A DNA stretch of 64,000 nt from Candidatus Eisenbacteria bacterium (lineage in GTDB: Bacteria; Desulfobacterota; Binatia; DP-6): NCBI GenBank assembly GCA_035577985.1, contig DATJZY010000127.1, positions 1-64,000 of the forward strand. The letters are read 5' to 3'. Of this stretch, positions 15,376 to 22,319 are shown piece by piece. Both the position numbers and the translations under genes were made by a program. Below the pieces are notes generated by a model. That model did not search any database. It worked only from the letters and a program-made list of their open reading frames with translations, and was not told the DNA's origin. Every line of letters begins with the position of its first letter. Positions within the stretch are counted from its first letter, which is position 1.

Positions 15376-17157
15376 ATGGACGGGAAGACGCGGGCCCGTT
15401 TCGAGGAGGCCCGACGCGTCGAGGCCTTTGGGCGGCTGCGCCGAACGACGTTCCTGCTCCTGCCGCCGCTCACGCTGGCGCTCGCGGTCAACATCCGTGT
15501 CTTCGGCGACGGCACGCCGATCCGGGCGCTCGCACTGATCGGCATGCTCGCCCTCGCGGCGCTGACGCACGCCGTCGTCAGCGAGCGCTCGGCGGGACGG
15601 CGCGCCATCCCGATCGCGATCGCGTTCGTGCTGGCGCTGGGCTTGCTCCTCTTCGGCATCTTCGTCGAAGCGCCGCAGGGGCACGACGTCAAGGTCGGCG
15701 CGGTCTCGGCGCTCATGATGGGCGCGGCGATCGTGATCCCGTGGGGTCTCGGCCCGCAGCTCGTCGTCGCGCTGGTGCTGGGGTGCGCCTACGCCCTGCT
15801 GCCGGGGTGGAACGTCTTTGCCGAGGGCCACATCGTCGACCTCGGGTTCTCGCTCGCCGATTGCGTGGCGCTTTCCGCCGTCGGCGCCTACGTGCTCGAC
15901 CGCCAGCGCCGTACGGCGTTCCTCGAGCGCGAGAAGGCATGCGCGATGACCGCGCAGCGCGAGCTGCTGCTCGACGCGAATCGCGAGCTCAACGCGAGCC
16001 TCGATCTCGACGAAACGGTCGCGACGATCACGCGAGTCGGCCACGCGCTGGTCGGCGGTGACACCGTCGCCCTCGGGCTCGTCGACGAACGGCGCGAACT
16101 ATTGCGGACCGTTTCGATGGTGGGCGATCTCACCGAGGCCGAGCGCGAGGTCATCGGGCTCGACGTGCCGCTGGTGGCGGTGGAGCCGCTGCTCCGCGAG
16201 CTCGCCGCCCGCGGGTTCGCACGCACGCCGTCCGAGTCGCTGGCGGCCATGAGCGAGCTCGTCCGCGATCACTTCGGCGTCGTCGAGAGTCTGTACGTTG
16301 CCCTCGCGCACGGGAGCCGGGTGCTCGGCTATCTGGCCTTCAACCTTCGCGGGGAGTCGGGCGGCTTCGGCGACGAGCAGCTCCGCCTGGCGCAGGGCTT
16401 CGCGTCGCAATGCGCGATCGCGCTCGCGAACGCGCAGCTCGTCGCCGACCTGCAGCGGGCGAACCGCGTCAAGACCGAGTTCGTGTCGACGATGTCGCAC
16501 GAGCTGCGCACGCCGCTCAGCGTGATGCTCGGCTACATCGACGTCCTCGAGGAGGCGGTCACGGACGTCGAGGGCCGGGTCGCCGTCGACCGCATCCGCT
16601 CCGCGGGTCGCGATCTGTTCGACCTGGTGCAGGCGACGCTCGACCTGAACCGTCTCGAGTCCGGGCAGGATCCGGCGCACTGCGAGGCGATCTCGATGCA
16701 CGAGCTGTGGGACGAGCTCGAAGGTCAGTACGAGGCCATCCCCCGCCGGGCCGGAGTCGTCCTGCGCTGGGAGGCGCACGGCCAGCCGACCGCCTTCACG
16801 GATCGCCGCAAGCTGAAGATCGTCGTGAAGAACCTGGTCGGGAACGCGCTCAAGTTCACGCACGCGGGCGAGATCGTCGTGAGCGTCCGCGGCGGTGTCG
16901 ACCACTGCCTGGTGACGGTGCGCGACACTGGCATCGGCATTCCACCCGATCAGCTCCCGCACATCTTCGACATGTTTCGCCAGGTCGACAGCTCCGATCA
17001 GCGGCCGTACGGCGGCGTCGGGCTCGGGCTCTACATCGTGCGCAAGCTGGCCGAGCAGGTCGGCGTGACGCTCGAAGTCGCGAGCACGGTCGGGAAGGGC
17101 ACCACGTTCACGCTGCGGCTCCCGCTCGGGGGCTCGATCGGGGCTGCGGCGGCGTGA
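15376..17157 (+). CDS. Membrane sensor histidine kinase with GAF domain
   Basis: The 593-residue product has about five or six membrane segments in residues 20-170, a coiled linker, a GAF domain (about 200-350), a HisKA domain (EFVSTMSHELRTPLSVMLGY, His near residue 375) and an HATPase domain (NLVGNALKFT, DTGIGIP, GVGLGLYIVRKLA). It is an orphan kinase: no response regulator gene adjoins it. The ATG at 15376 was chosen because upstream codons do not look like a protein start. The signal is unknown. Confidence 0.88.
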   Translation: MDGKTRARFEEARRVEAFGRLRRTTFLLLPPLTLALAVNIRVFGDGTPIRALALIGMLALAALTHAVVSERSAGRRAIPIAIAFVLALGLLLFGIFVEAPQGHDVKVGAVSALMMGAAIVIPWGLGPQLVVALVLGCAYALLPGWNVFAEGHIVDLGFSLADCVALSAVGAYVLDRQRRTAFLEREKACAMTAQRELLLDANRELNASLDLDETVATITRVGHALVGGDTVALGLVDERRELLRTVSMVGDLTEAEREVIGLDVPLVAVEPLLRELAARGFARTPSESLAAMSELVRDHFGVVESLYVALAHGSRVLGYLAFNLRGESGGFGDEQLRLAQGFASQCAIALANAQLVADLQRANRVKTEFVSTMSHELRTPLSVMLGYIDVLEEAVTDVEGRVAVDRIRSAGRDLFDLVQATLDLNRLESGQDPAHCEAISMHELWDELEGQYEAIPRRAGVVLRWEAHGQPTAFTDRRKLKIVVKNLVGNALKFTHAGEIVVSVRGGVDHCLVTVRDTGIGIPPDQLPHIFDMFRQVDSSDQRPYGGVGLGLYIVRKLAEQVGVTLEVASTVGKGTTFTLRLPLGGSIGAAAA

Positions 17158-17169
17158 GTCGCTGTGCAC

Positions 17170-17309
17170 GGCGGGGCGGCGGGCATCGCCCTCTGCGCTC
17201 CGCGTCCTCGGCCCATGCGCGTCGCGTAAGCTGGAGCTGCCCAGCCGCCAATCGTTGCGCGCGCAAGGGCCTGCGGAGTCGCGCCGAGGGCGATGCCCGC
17301 CGCCCCGCC
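17170..17309. repeat. Long perfect inverted repeat (24-bp arms, 92-bp loop)
   Basis: Positions 17170-17193 are exactly complementary to 17286-17309. The intervening sequence holds further matching pieces (GCGTAAGC near 17224 against GCTTACGC near 17331; CTCCGC against GCGGAG). It fills the gap between the kinase stop (17157) and the convergent protease gene (stop at 17343). It could be a large bidirectional terminator or a remnant of a MITE-like element with terminal inverted repeats; no target-site duplication is evident. Confidence 0.75.
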
Positions 17310-17342
17310 GGGCTCGCGGCTTACGCCACTTCGCTGACGCGG

Positions 17343-17717
17343 TCAGCTCGCGAGGCGCGCAGCGGCGAGCGAGAGCTTCATCGGACGGAGCTCGCGTTTG
17401 AGCGGGTCGAGGATGAGGCCGAGCGCTTCCAGGGCGATCGCGCCGAGCAGGCTCGCGTCGCCGGGTTCGCCGAAGATGACGGGCGCGGCGCCACGGCGAT
17501 CGCCGATCTCGAAAAAGGCGCTGCCCACGGCGCGCTCGACCGTGCTGCCGTCGGCCAAAGAGAACGTCTCGCGGCCGTGCGGTCGCACGCCGATCCTCCG
17601 CAGTAGCGGGGCCGGAACGACCGCGTAGATCGCCCCCGAGTCGACGAGCATCGGCTCCTCGACCGCCCGCTTCCCACCCACACGGCTGATTCGCACCACG
17701 ACCGTCGTCAGCCCCAC
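17343..17717 (-). CDS. Retropepsin-like aspartyl protease family protein
   Basis: The 124-residue product starts at a GTG (17717) preceded by GGGGGAAG. It shows the single-domain retropepsin layout: VGLTTVVVRISRVGG, the catalytic MLVDSGAIYAVVP, and a later hydrophobic LLGAIALEALGLILDP stretch. These bacterial clan AA proteins work as homodimers, each contributing one DSG/DTG Asp. Substrates are rarely known. Longer in-frame starts to 17798 exist, but the family normally begins just before this first strand. It may be transcribed with the GST operon upstream. Confidence 0.72.
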   Translation of the reverse strand: MGLTTVVVRISRVGGKRAVEEPMLVDSGAIYAVVPAPLLRRIGVRPHGRETFSLADGSTVERAVGSAFFEIGDRRGAAPVIFGEPGDASLLGAIALEALGLILDPLKRELRPMKLSLAAARLAS

Positions 17718-17779
17718 GTTGCACTTCCCCCGTCGGAGCCGGCGTACGATCGTCAGTGACACGACGCAATCAGTAGCCC

Positions 17780-17806
17780 CGCAGTGTTCGGGCGACAAGC
17801 ACTGTG
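17780..17806 (-). terminator. Weak hairpin after the GST gene
   Basis: CAGTG and CACTG arms flank a short loop between the GST stop (17828) and the protease start (17717). It could end the five-gene operon upstream. The stem is short and bulged and no T-run follows, so confidence is low. Confidence 0.3.
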
Positions 17807-17827
17807 GTTACTACCGAGCCGTCGCGT

Positions 17828-18478
17828 TCAGCCCGCCGACCCGATCGCCGCGGACATCGGGTGGAGGCTCGACGTCGCGCTCGGGCGCTTGCCGACGCGC
17901 TCGAACCACGCCGAGAGGTTCTTCAGGCTGGGATCGAACGGCTGGCCGACGCCGCGGCCGAAGTCGAGGGCGCAGTAGAGGATGATGTCGGCGATCGTGA
18001 AGCGATCGCCGGCGACGTACTGCTTGCCGGCGAGCAGGCCGTCGAGCCACTGGAGGTTGTCGCGCACGGTCGCCTTCAAGCCCTCGGCGGCCTCGGGCAG
18101 GACGCGCATGCGCGGCTCGAAGAGCGCCAGGCCCTCGGCGAAGCGGAAGCCGTTGTAGAGGTGCTCGGTGATCTTGAGCTCGACGCGGCGCTGCCACTGA
18201 CGCGTCTCGGCGCGCTCCTCGGCCGTCGTACCGACCAGCGCCGGCTTCGGATGCTTCTCTTCGAGGTATTCGAAGATCGCGACCGTCTCGCCGAGCGTGC
18301 GGCCATCGTCGAGCTCGAGCGCGGGGATCTGCCCGCCGGGGTTCTTCTCGGTGTAGGGCGGCCGCCGGTTCTCGGCGCCGAGGAGATCGACGTCGGCCTT
18401 GGGCAGCTCGAGCTGCTTCTCGGCGAGGAACATGCGCAGCGCGCGCGGATTCGGGCCGAACGAGTCGTAGACCTTCAT
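17828..18478 (-). CDS. Glutathione S-transferase family protein
   Basis: The 216-residue product has the N-terminal thioredoxin-like fold (MKVYDSFGPNPRALRMFLAEK, the cis-Pro in GGQIPALELDDG, the Ser in LGETVAIFEYLEE) and an all-helical C-terminal domain with the conserved FTIADIILYCALDFG motif. GSTs conjugate or reduce electrophiles and peroxides with glutathione. It is the last gene of a tight operon with two metal transporters, an ECF sigma factor and its anti-sigma factor, starting ten bases after the anti-sigma stop, so a stress-response role is likely. Confidence 0.93.
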   Translation of the reverse strand: MKVYDSFGPNPRALRMFLAEKQLELPKADVDLLGAENRRPPYTEKNPGGQIPALELDDGRTLGETVAIFEYLEEKHPKPALVGTTAEERAETRQWQRRVELKITEHLYNGFRFAEGLALFEPRMRVLPEAAEGLKATVRDNLQWLDGLLAGKQYVAGDRFTIADIILYCALDFGRGVGQPFDPSLKNLSAWFERVGKRPSATSSLHPMSAAIGSAG

Positions 18479-18488
18479 GCCCGAGGGC

Positions 18489-19211
18489 CTACGTCAGCTT
18501 ACCGACCAGTACAATGGGTCCCGTCGGGCTCGTCGATCCCTGCTCGGGCTCGATCGAGACGGCGAACGCGGAGACGTCTCCGGGTGCCTTCACGCGCTCG
18601 AGGCGCGTCGCGACGGCGACACCGCCCGCGACCCGCAGCAGCCCGGCAGGCTCCGGCGGATGATCGCCGCGGATGGCCCACAGCTCGTACGTCTTCCCGG
18701 CGCCGGCCGGCGGCAGCCCCGCGAGCACGATGTGGGCTTCGCCGCTCTCCTGATCGACCAGCACGCGGCCGCTGCCGGCGAAACCTTCCTTCGGCGCGAG
18801 CTGCGCCGTGAGGGTGCGCGGGCCGCCGATGACGCGCAGGATTTCGGTCTGCGCATCGAGCGCCTCGCGCAGCCCGACGAGCGTCTTGCCCTGCTCGTCG
18901 AGCCGGCGCTCGAGGTCCGCGTTCGCGGTCGCGAGACCCGCGATCTGGGCCGATTGCCCCTGCGCGTACCGTAGCTCGCGCGCGAGGAGACCCGTCGCGA
19001 CGACGGCCACGCTGGCAGCGAGCGCGCCGACCATGCGCCAGCGGGTGAGCGCCCGGCGGGTGCCCGCGATCTGGGCCTCGGTCCGAACGGCGCCGACGAG
19101 CCGCTCGCGCAGCGGCGCGGGCGCACGTCGCGCGTGCGCTTCGGCGAGCGCTTCGAGCGCCAGGTCGTCGAGCTCGCGCTCGTCGACGCCGATCGGCTCG
19201 TCGTCACGCAT
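18489..19211 (-). CDS. RskA-type membrane anti-sigma factor
   Basis: The 240-residue product has an N-terminal cytoplasmic part (residues 1-70), one membrane helix (MVGALAASVAVVATGLLA, about 79-96), a coiled coil (ANADLERRLDEQGKTLVGL) and a C-terminal RskA beta domain (YELWAIRGDHPPEPAGLL..., AFAVSIEPEQGSTSPTGPIVLVG). RskA proteins hold an ECF sigma factor at the membrane until released by a signal. The N-terminus lacks the HxxxCxxC zinc motif of ZAS anti-sigma factors. It overlaps the sigma gene by eight bases, the expected partner arrangement. Confidence 0.9.
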   Translation of the reverse strand: MRDDEPIGVDERELDDLALEALAEAHARRAPAPLRERLVGAVRTEAQIAGTRRALTRWRMVGALAASVAVVATGLLARELRYAQGQSAQIAGLATANADLERRLDEQGKTLVGLREALDAQTEILRVIGGPRTLTAQLAPKEGFAGSGRVLVDQESGEAHIVLAGLPPAGAGKTYELWAIRGDHPPEPAGLLRVAGGVAVATRLERVKAPGDVSAFAVSIEPEQGSTSPTGPIVLVGKLT

Positions 19212-19758
19212 GGACCGGAACTCCCACGAACTTCTCCTTGAGCTTTAGCACACCGTCGCGAATGCGCGTCTTGACGGTTCCGAGGGGCATCTTCTCGCGC
19301 GCGGCGATCTCGCTGTGCGACAGACCTTCGAAGTAGGCGATCTCGATCGTGCGCCGCTGATCGGCCGGCAGCTCGGCCAGCGCGGCTCGTAACACCCGCG
19401 CTCGCTCCGCTCGCCCGACCGTGTCTTCCGGACGCTCGGATACGGGCGCCAGGGCGACGTCGGTTTGGCTGCGCGTCTCGGCGCGGCTGCGCGCATCCGC
19501 CGTGCGCAGGCGATCGATCGCGACGTTGCGCACGACGCGCAGCAGCCACGGCCGCGCGGCGCCGCGCGCCGGCTCGTAGCGATCGGCGCGGTGCCAGATC
19601 CGCATGAACGCGTCCTGCACGACGTCCTCGGCGGTGTCGGCGTCGCCCACGATGCGGAGCGCGAGGCCGTACGCGAGCGACGACGTGGCGTCGTACAGCT
19701 CGGCGAGCGCCGGCTCGTCGCCGCGCGCGATGCGCGCGAGGAGGTCGGCTTCGTTCAC
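19204..19758 (-). CDS. ECF sigma factor
   Basis: The 184-residue product starts at a GTG (19758) that overlaps the upstream transporter stop. Region 2 is clear (DTAEDVVQDAFMRIWHRADRY, ARPWLLRVVRNVAIDRLR) and region 4 carries the DNA-binding helix (LPADQRRTIEIAYFEGLSHSEIA, GTVKTRIRDGVLKLKE). With RskA downstream it forms a SigK-type membrane-signalled pair. Its position after two NicO-family transporters suggests that metal status or envelope stress triggers the operon; this is inferred from context. Confidence 0.93.
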   Translation of the reverse strand: MNEADLLARIARGDEPALAELYDATSSLAYGLALRIVGDADTAEDVVQDAFMRIWHRADRYEPARGAARPWLLRVVRNVAIDRLRTADARSRAETRSQTDVALAPVSERPEDTVGRAERARVLRAALAELPADQRRTIEIAYFEGLSHSEIAAREKMPLGTVKTRIRDGVLKLKEKFVGVPVHA

Positions 19759-20456
19759 GCGAGGAGCCCCGCCTCCATGCCGATCTGCCACGCGAGCTGG
19801 AGCCCGATCACGACGCTCGCGACGGCGGCGCCGATGCCCAGCAGGCGCTCGGCGCCGGCGAAGCGCTCGGTCGTGAGGAGGGCCGGAATGCCGAGGAGCG
19901 CGCTCATGGCCGTCATGCCGCCGACGGAACCGATGCCGAACACGACCACGTAGGCAAGCGCCAGCACGGGGCTCGGAATCGTCGCGACGACGGCGAGCAT
20001 GAGCCCCGCACTGCCCGCGAGGCCGTGCACCATGCCGACCAGGAACGGCCGGCGCCGGCTCGGAGCGTGCTCGTGATCGCTTCTCTCGTGCGCGTGGAGG
20101 TGCGGGTGCACGTGCGTCCGCCTGCCGTGCGTGTGCGCGTGGAGATGCACCTGGCCGGCGGCGACGCTGCGCAGGAGGTTCACGCCGAGGACGACGAGCA
20201 TGATCGCGACGCCGAGCTCGAGCACGTGACCCACCGACGGCGGGATCTCGGTGTGGAGGCCGATCACCGCGACCGCGACCGCCACGAGCGAGACCGTGTG
20301 TCCGAGGCCCCAGAGCGCGCCCACGAGCGACGAACGCAAGAGGCTCCGGCGCTGGCTCACGATCGTCGACACCGCTGCCAGATGATCGACGTCGAGGGCG
20401 TGGCGCAGGCCGAGCACGAAGCCGAGGCCGAGAATGGCGAGAGGAGAGGTCGGCAT
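19755..20456 (-). CDS. NiCoT/NicO-family metal transporter
   Basis: The 233-residue product has six or more membrane helices and the family signature GLRHALDVDHLAAVS (HAxxxDH) in the first helix, plus a His-rich cytoplasmic loop (HLHAHTHGRRTHVHPHLHAH, then HERSDHEHAP). NiCoT proteins move Ni(II) or Co(II) across the inner membrane; related small forms serve as SOD- or urease-linked transporters. The gene follows a second NicO-family gene by two bases, and the next gene's start overlaps its stop codon. Direction of transport cannot be told from sequence. Confidence 0.87.
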   Translation of the reverse strand: MPTSPLAILGLGFVLGLRHALDVDHLAAVSTIVSQRRSLLRSSLVGALWGLGHTVSLVAVAVAVIGLHTEIPPSVGHVLELGVAIMLVVLGVNLLRSVAAGQVHLHAHTHGRRTHVHPHLHAHERSDHEHAPSRRRPFLVGMVHGLAGSAGLMLAVVATIPSPVLALAYVVVFGIGSVGGMTAMSALLGIPALLTTERFAGAERLLGIGAAVASVVIGLQLAWQIGMEAGLLA

Positions 20457-20458
20457 GA

Positions 20459-21175
20459 TCACGCTCCGATCCGGGCGAGAGCCTCCACCAGGATGGCGAG
20501 GCCTGCAAGGGAGATGACGGCGGCGCTCGCCACCGGCATGTAGCGCGCGACGCGGCCGTCGATGGGCAACCGATCGAACAGCCCGCGCGCGTAGACGAGG
20601 GCGAGACCGATCGTGGTCAGAACCGCCGCCAGACCTGCGCTGAAGGCGAGGATCAGCACGAGGCCGAACGCCGTGCGGCCGAGCGCGATCGCGCCCAGCA
20701 TGACGACGAGCGCGGACGGGCAGGGAAGGATGCCTCCCGAGACGCCGAGGGCGAGGAGGTTCCGCGCCGTCGGCGCCGCGTCGGCGGGCGGTACGTGGCT
20801 GTGGCCGTGATCGTGCTCCCCGTCGTGATGATGGTGGTGATGGTGGCCGTGGTCGTGCGGGTGGCCGTGGAGCGCCGTCTCGAGACGGCTTCGCAGGAGC
20901 GACGCGCCCACCGCGACCACGAGCAGGCCGGAGACGGCGCTCATCCACGGCAGCAGTCGCTCGGGGAGCACCCACGCCGACGCGACGAGCGTCGCGAGCC
21001 CGAGCACGTAGACGCCGAGCGTGTGTGTCGCCGTGACGACGAGGCCGAGGAAGACGGCGTGGCGCCACGTTCCGCGCGCGCCGACGAGGTACGCGCCGAC
21101 GATCGTCTTGCCGTGCCCCGGTGTGAGCGCGTGGAAGGCGCCGAGCACCAGGGCCACGAGGAGCGCGCTCGCCAT
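20459..21175 (-). CDS. RcnA/NicO-type nickel-cobalt transporter
   Basis: The 238-residue product shows GAFHALTPGHGKTIVGAYLVG (the HALxPGHGK motif of RcnA-like exporters), six helices, a His run in the central loop (HGHPHDHGHHHHHHHDGEHD) and GGILPCPSALVVMLG. RcnA-like proteins export Ni/Co, while others in the family are uptake systems. It is the first gene of the five-gene operon reaching 17828. Two different NicO-type transporters side by side with a sigma/anti-sigma pair is unusual. Confidence 0.87.
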   Translation of the reverse strand: MASALLVALVLGAFHALTPGHGKTIVGAYLVGARGTWRHAVFLGLVVTATHTLGVYVLGLATLVASAWVLPERLLPWMSAVSGLLVVAVGASLLRSRLETALHGHPHDHGHHHHHHHDGEHDHGHSHVPPADAAPTARNLLALGVSGGILPCPSALVVMLGAIALGRTAFGLVLILAFSAGLAAVLTTIGLALVYARGLFDRLPIDGRVARYMPVASAAVISLAGLAILVEALARIGA

Positions 21176-21233
21176 GAGGCTGACGGGATGCGCGCGCGGT
21201 TCACCCGCTCATACGGAAGCGCCCGGCGGTCGG

Positions 21234-21247
21234 ATGTGTGCCGGCAC
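21234..21247. promoter_or_regulatory. 14-bp perfect palindrome upstream of the metal-transporter operon
   Basis: GTGTGCCGGCACAC lies 59 bp before the start at 21175 and 67 bp before the decayed sigma gene at 21314, in the divergent gap between them. It could be an operator, but nothing identifies its regulator. Confidence 0.4.
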
Positions 21248-21313
21248 ACTCGTAGTCGGTCGGGGCCGACCCAATCCGGCCATCCGAGTGTGTTTTTCTG
21301 TAGGAGGAACCAA

Positions 21314-21550
21314 GTGTCAGCCCGCAGCAGCCGACCAGAGATCGAACGATCGGGGCACGCGTTCGTCGGCCGGATCGTGGGCGGCGACGGCATCGCGGAG
21401 GAGGTGACGGGCGACGTCCGTCGTCAGGCGTGGAAACCAGGCCGGGGGGCTGCGACGCCGGGCGTGGCTCGCCGCTCGCGTGGCTGCTCGACATCGCACG
21501 CAGCCGCGCGATCGACCGCATCCGCGTGGGCGCGGCCGCTGGCACCCCGC
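21314..21550 (+). pseudogene. Decayed ECF sigma factor gene
   Basis: A GTG at 21314 with a strong AGGAGG begins a frame containing AFVGRIVGGDGIAEEVTGDVRRQAW, a weakened sigma region 2. After a one-base frame change near 21430-21450 the adjacent frame continues with DAGRGSPLAWLLDIARSRAIDRIR, a textbook ECF region 2 end. Beyond about 21550 no sigma region 4 is recognisable in any frame. This is a frameshifted, truncated sigma gene next to an intact ECF/anti-sigma operon, so it may be the relic of a related regulatory unit. Confidence 0.7.
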
Positions 21551-22066
21551 ACGAGCTGCTCTTCGTCGTCGAGACGTTCTGGAGACGCTCAGAGAGACGC
21601 TCGCCGCGAGGCCGTCAACGACGGTGCGGAGATCGATCGCGGGCAACCGATCGAGGTCGGGCCGGAGGGCGTGGCGATGGTCTGCGGACGGCTCGCGACC
21701 AGTTCCAGGCTCCGCCCGCCCGCGACGGCGGCGTGACCGATCTCGCCGGGATCGCGCCGGTCGCTTCCGATCAGCCCGCGGACGGCGAGGCCGTAGGCAA
21801 CCACCAGCCCGATCCACATGAACATCCCCGCGGTCATCGATGCCTCGAAAGAGCATCGGCTGTGCCACGGACAGGCCTGCGAGGTTGCTAGGGAAATCGA
21901 GGTATCGGCCATCTTGGGCCTGCAGGGTGCAGCACGACCACCATGCAGATTGCGATCGGCGGCGGAACCCGGGCGGAGAATGCGAATCGCACGAGGGGCA
22001 TGTTTCACTTTGCAATCCAAGTCGGAGTCCCACCATGGGGCATAAGGAATTTCGCGACGCGTCAGG
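21551..22066. other. Non-coding or decayed stretch before the kdp operon
   Basis: About 500 bp without a convincing gene. Open frames on both strands show no domain, no good ribosome binding site and Arg/Ser-rich shadow composition. It probably contains the remains of the 3' part of the sigma gene and the upstream region of kdp. An 11-bp perfect dyad (TGCGAATCGCA, 21981-21991) lies about 90 bp before the candidate sigma-54 promoter, a distance typical of an enhancer-binding site. Confidence 0.4.
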
Positions 22067-22082
22067 TGGCATGCTTCGTGCG
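22067..22082 (+). promoter_or_regulatory. Candidate sigma-54 (-24/-12) promoter of the kdp operon
   Basis: TGGCATGCTTCGTGCG has GG and GC separated by exactly ten bases, as required for RpoN promoters (consensus TGGCAC-N5-TTGCW). Transcription would start near 22093, about 50 bases before the first ORF. Its relevance rises because the operon encodes an NtrC-type activator rather than KdpE. Confidence 0.45.
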
Positions 22083-22141
22083 TGAGGCAAGATGCGTCGC
22101 TCATCGCGGATCGTGGGCGAGCACTAAGGAGGAGTGAACGA

Positions 22142-22222
22142 ATGGATGTGCTCTACATCGGCTTGGCCGTCGGATTCTTCGCGCTCTCGTGGGCCTTCAT
22201 CGTGGCCTGTGAGCGCCTCTAG
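22142..22222 (+). CDS. 26-residue single-helix membrane peptide upstream of kdpF
   Basis: The ORF encodes a 26-residue peptide, one hydrophobic helix ending in CERL (MDVLYIGLAVGFF...). An AAGGAGGAG ribosome binding site precedes its ATG. Similar short ORFs ending in a CERL-type tail are, to my recollection, found ahead of kdpF in other bacteria, but I cannot verify a family name. It may be a second small KdpFABC-associated subunit. It ends 13 bases before kdpF, and its stop codon overlaps the ribosome binding site of kdpF (TAGGAGG). Confidence 0.65.
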   Translation: MDVLYIGLAVGFFALSWAFIVACERL

Positions 22223-22235
22223 GAGGGCCCCGGCC

Positions 22236-22319
22236 ATGCTCTACGCCATCGGTGGCATCGTGACGCTCGTGCTCTTCGTCTACCTCTTTGCTGCACTGCT
22301 GAAGCCGGAGTGGTTCTAA
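22236..22319 (+). CDS. kdpF: KdpF, small subunit of the K+-transporting ATPase
   Basis: This 27-residue single-helix peptide (MLYAIGGIVTLVLFVYLFAA, then LLKPEWF) has the typical KdpF ending KPEWF/KPERF. KdpF stabilises the KdpFABC complex in the inner membrane. Its stop codon overlaps the kdpA ATG by one base (TAATG). Confidence 0.92.
   Translation: MLYAIGGIVTLVLFVYLFAALLKPEWF

Noticed and set aside
21589-22104. Minus-strand frame with a short hydrophobic stretch (MFMWIGLVVAYGLAVRG)
   Set aside because: No ribosome binding site at a plausible start, no recognised domain, and most of the frame has shadow composition. It overlaps the kdp promoter region.
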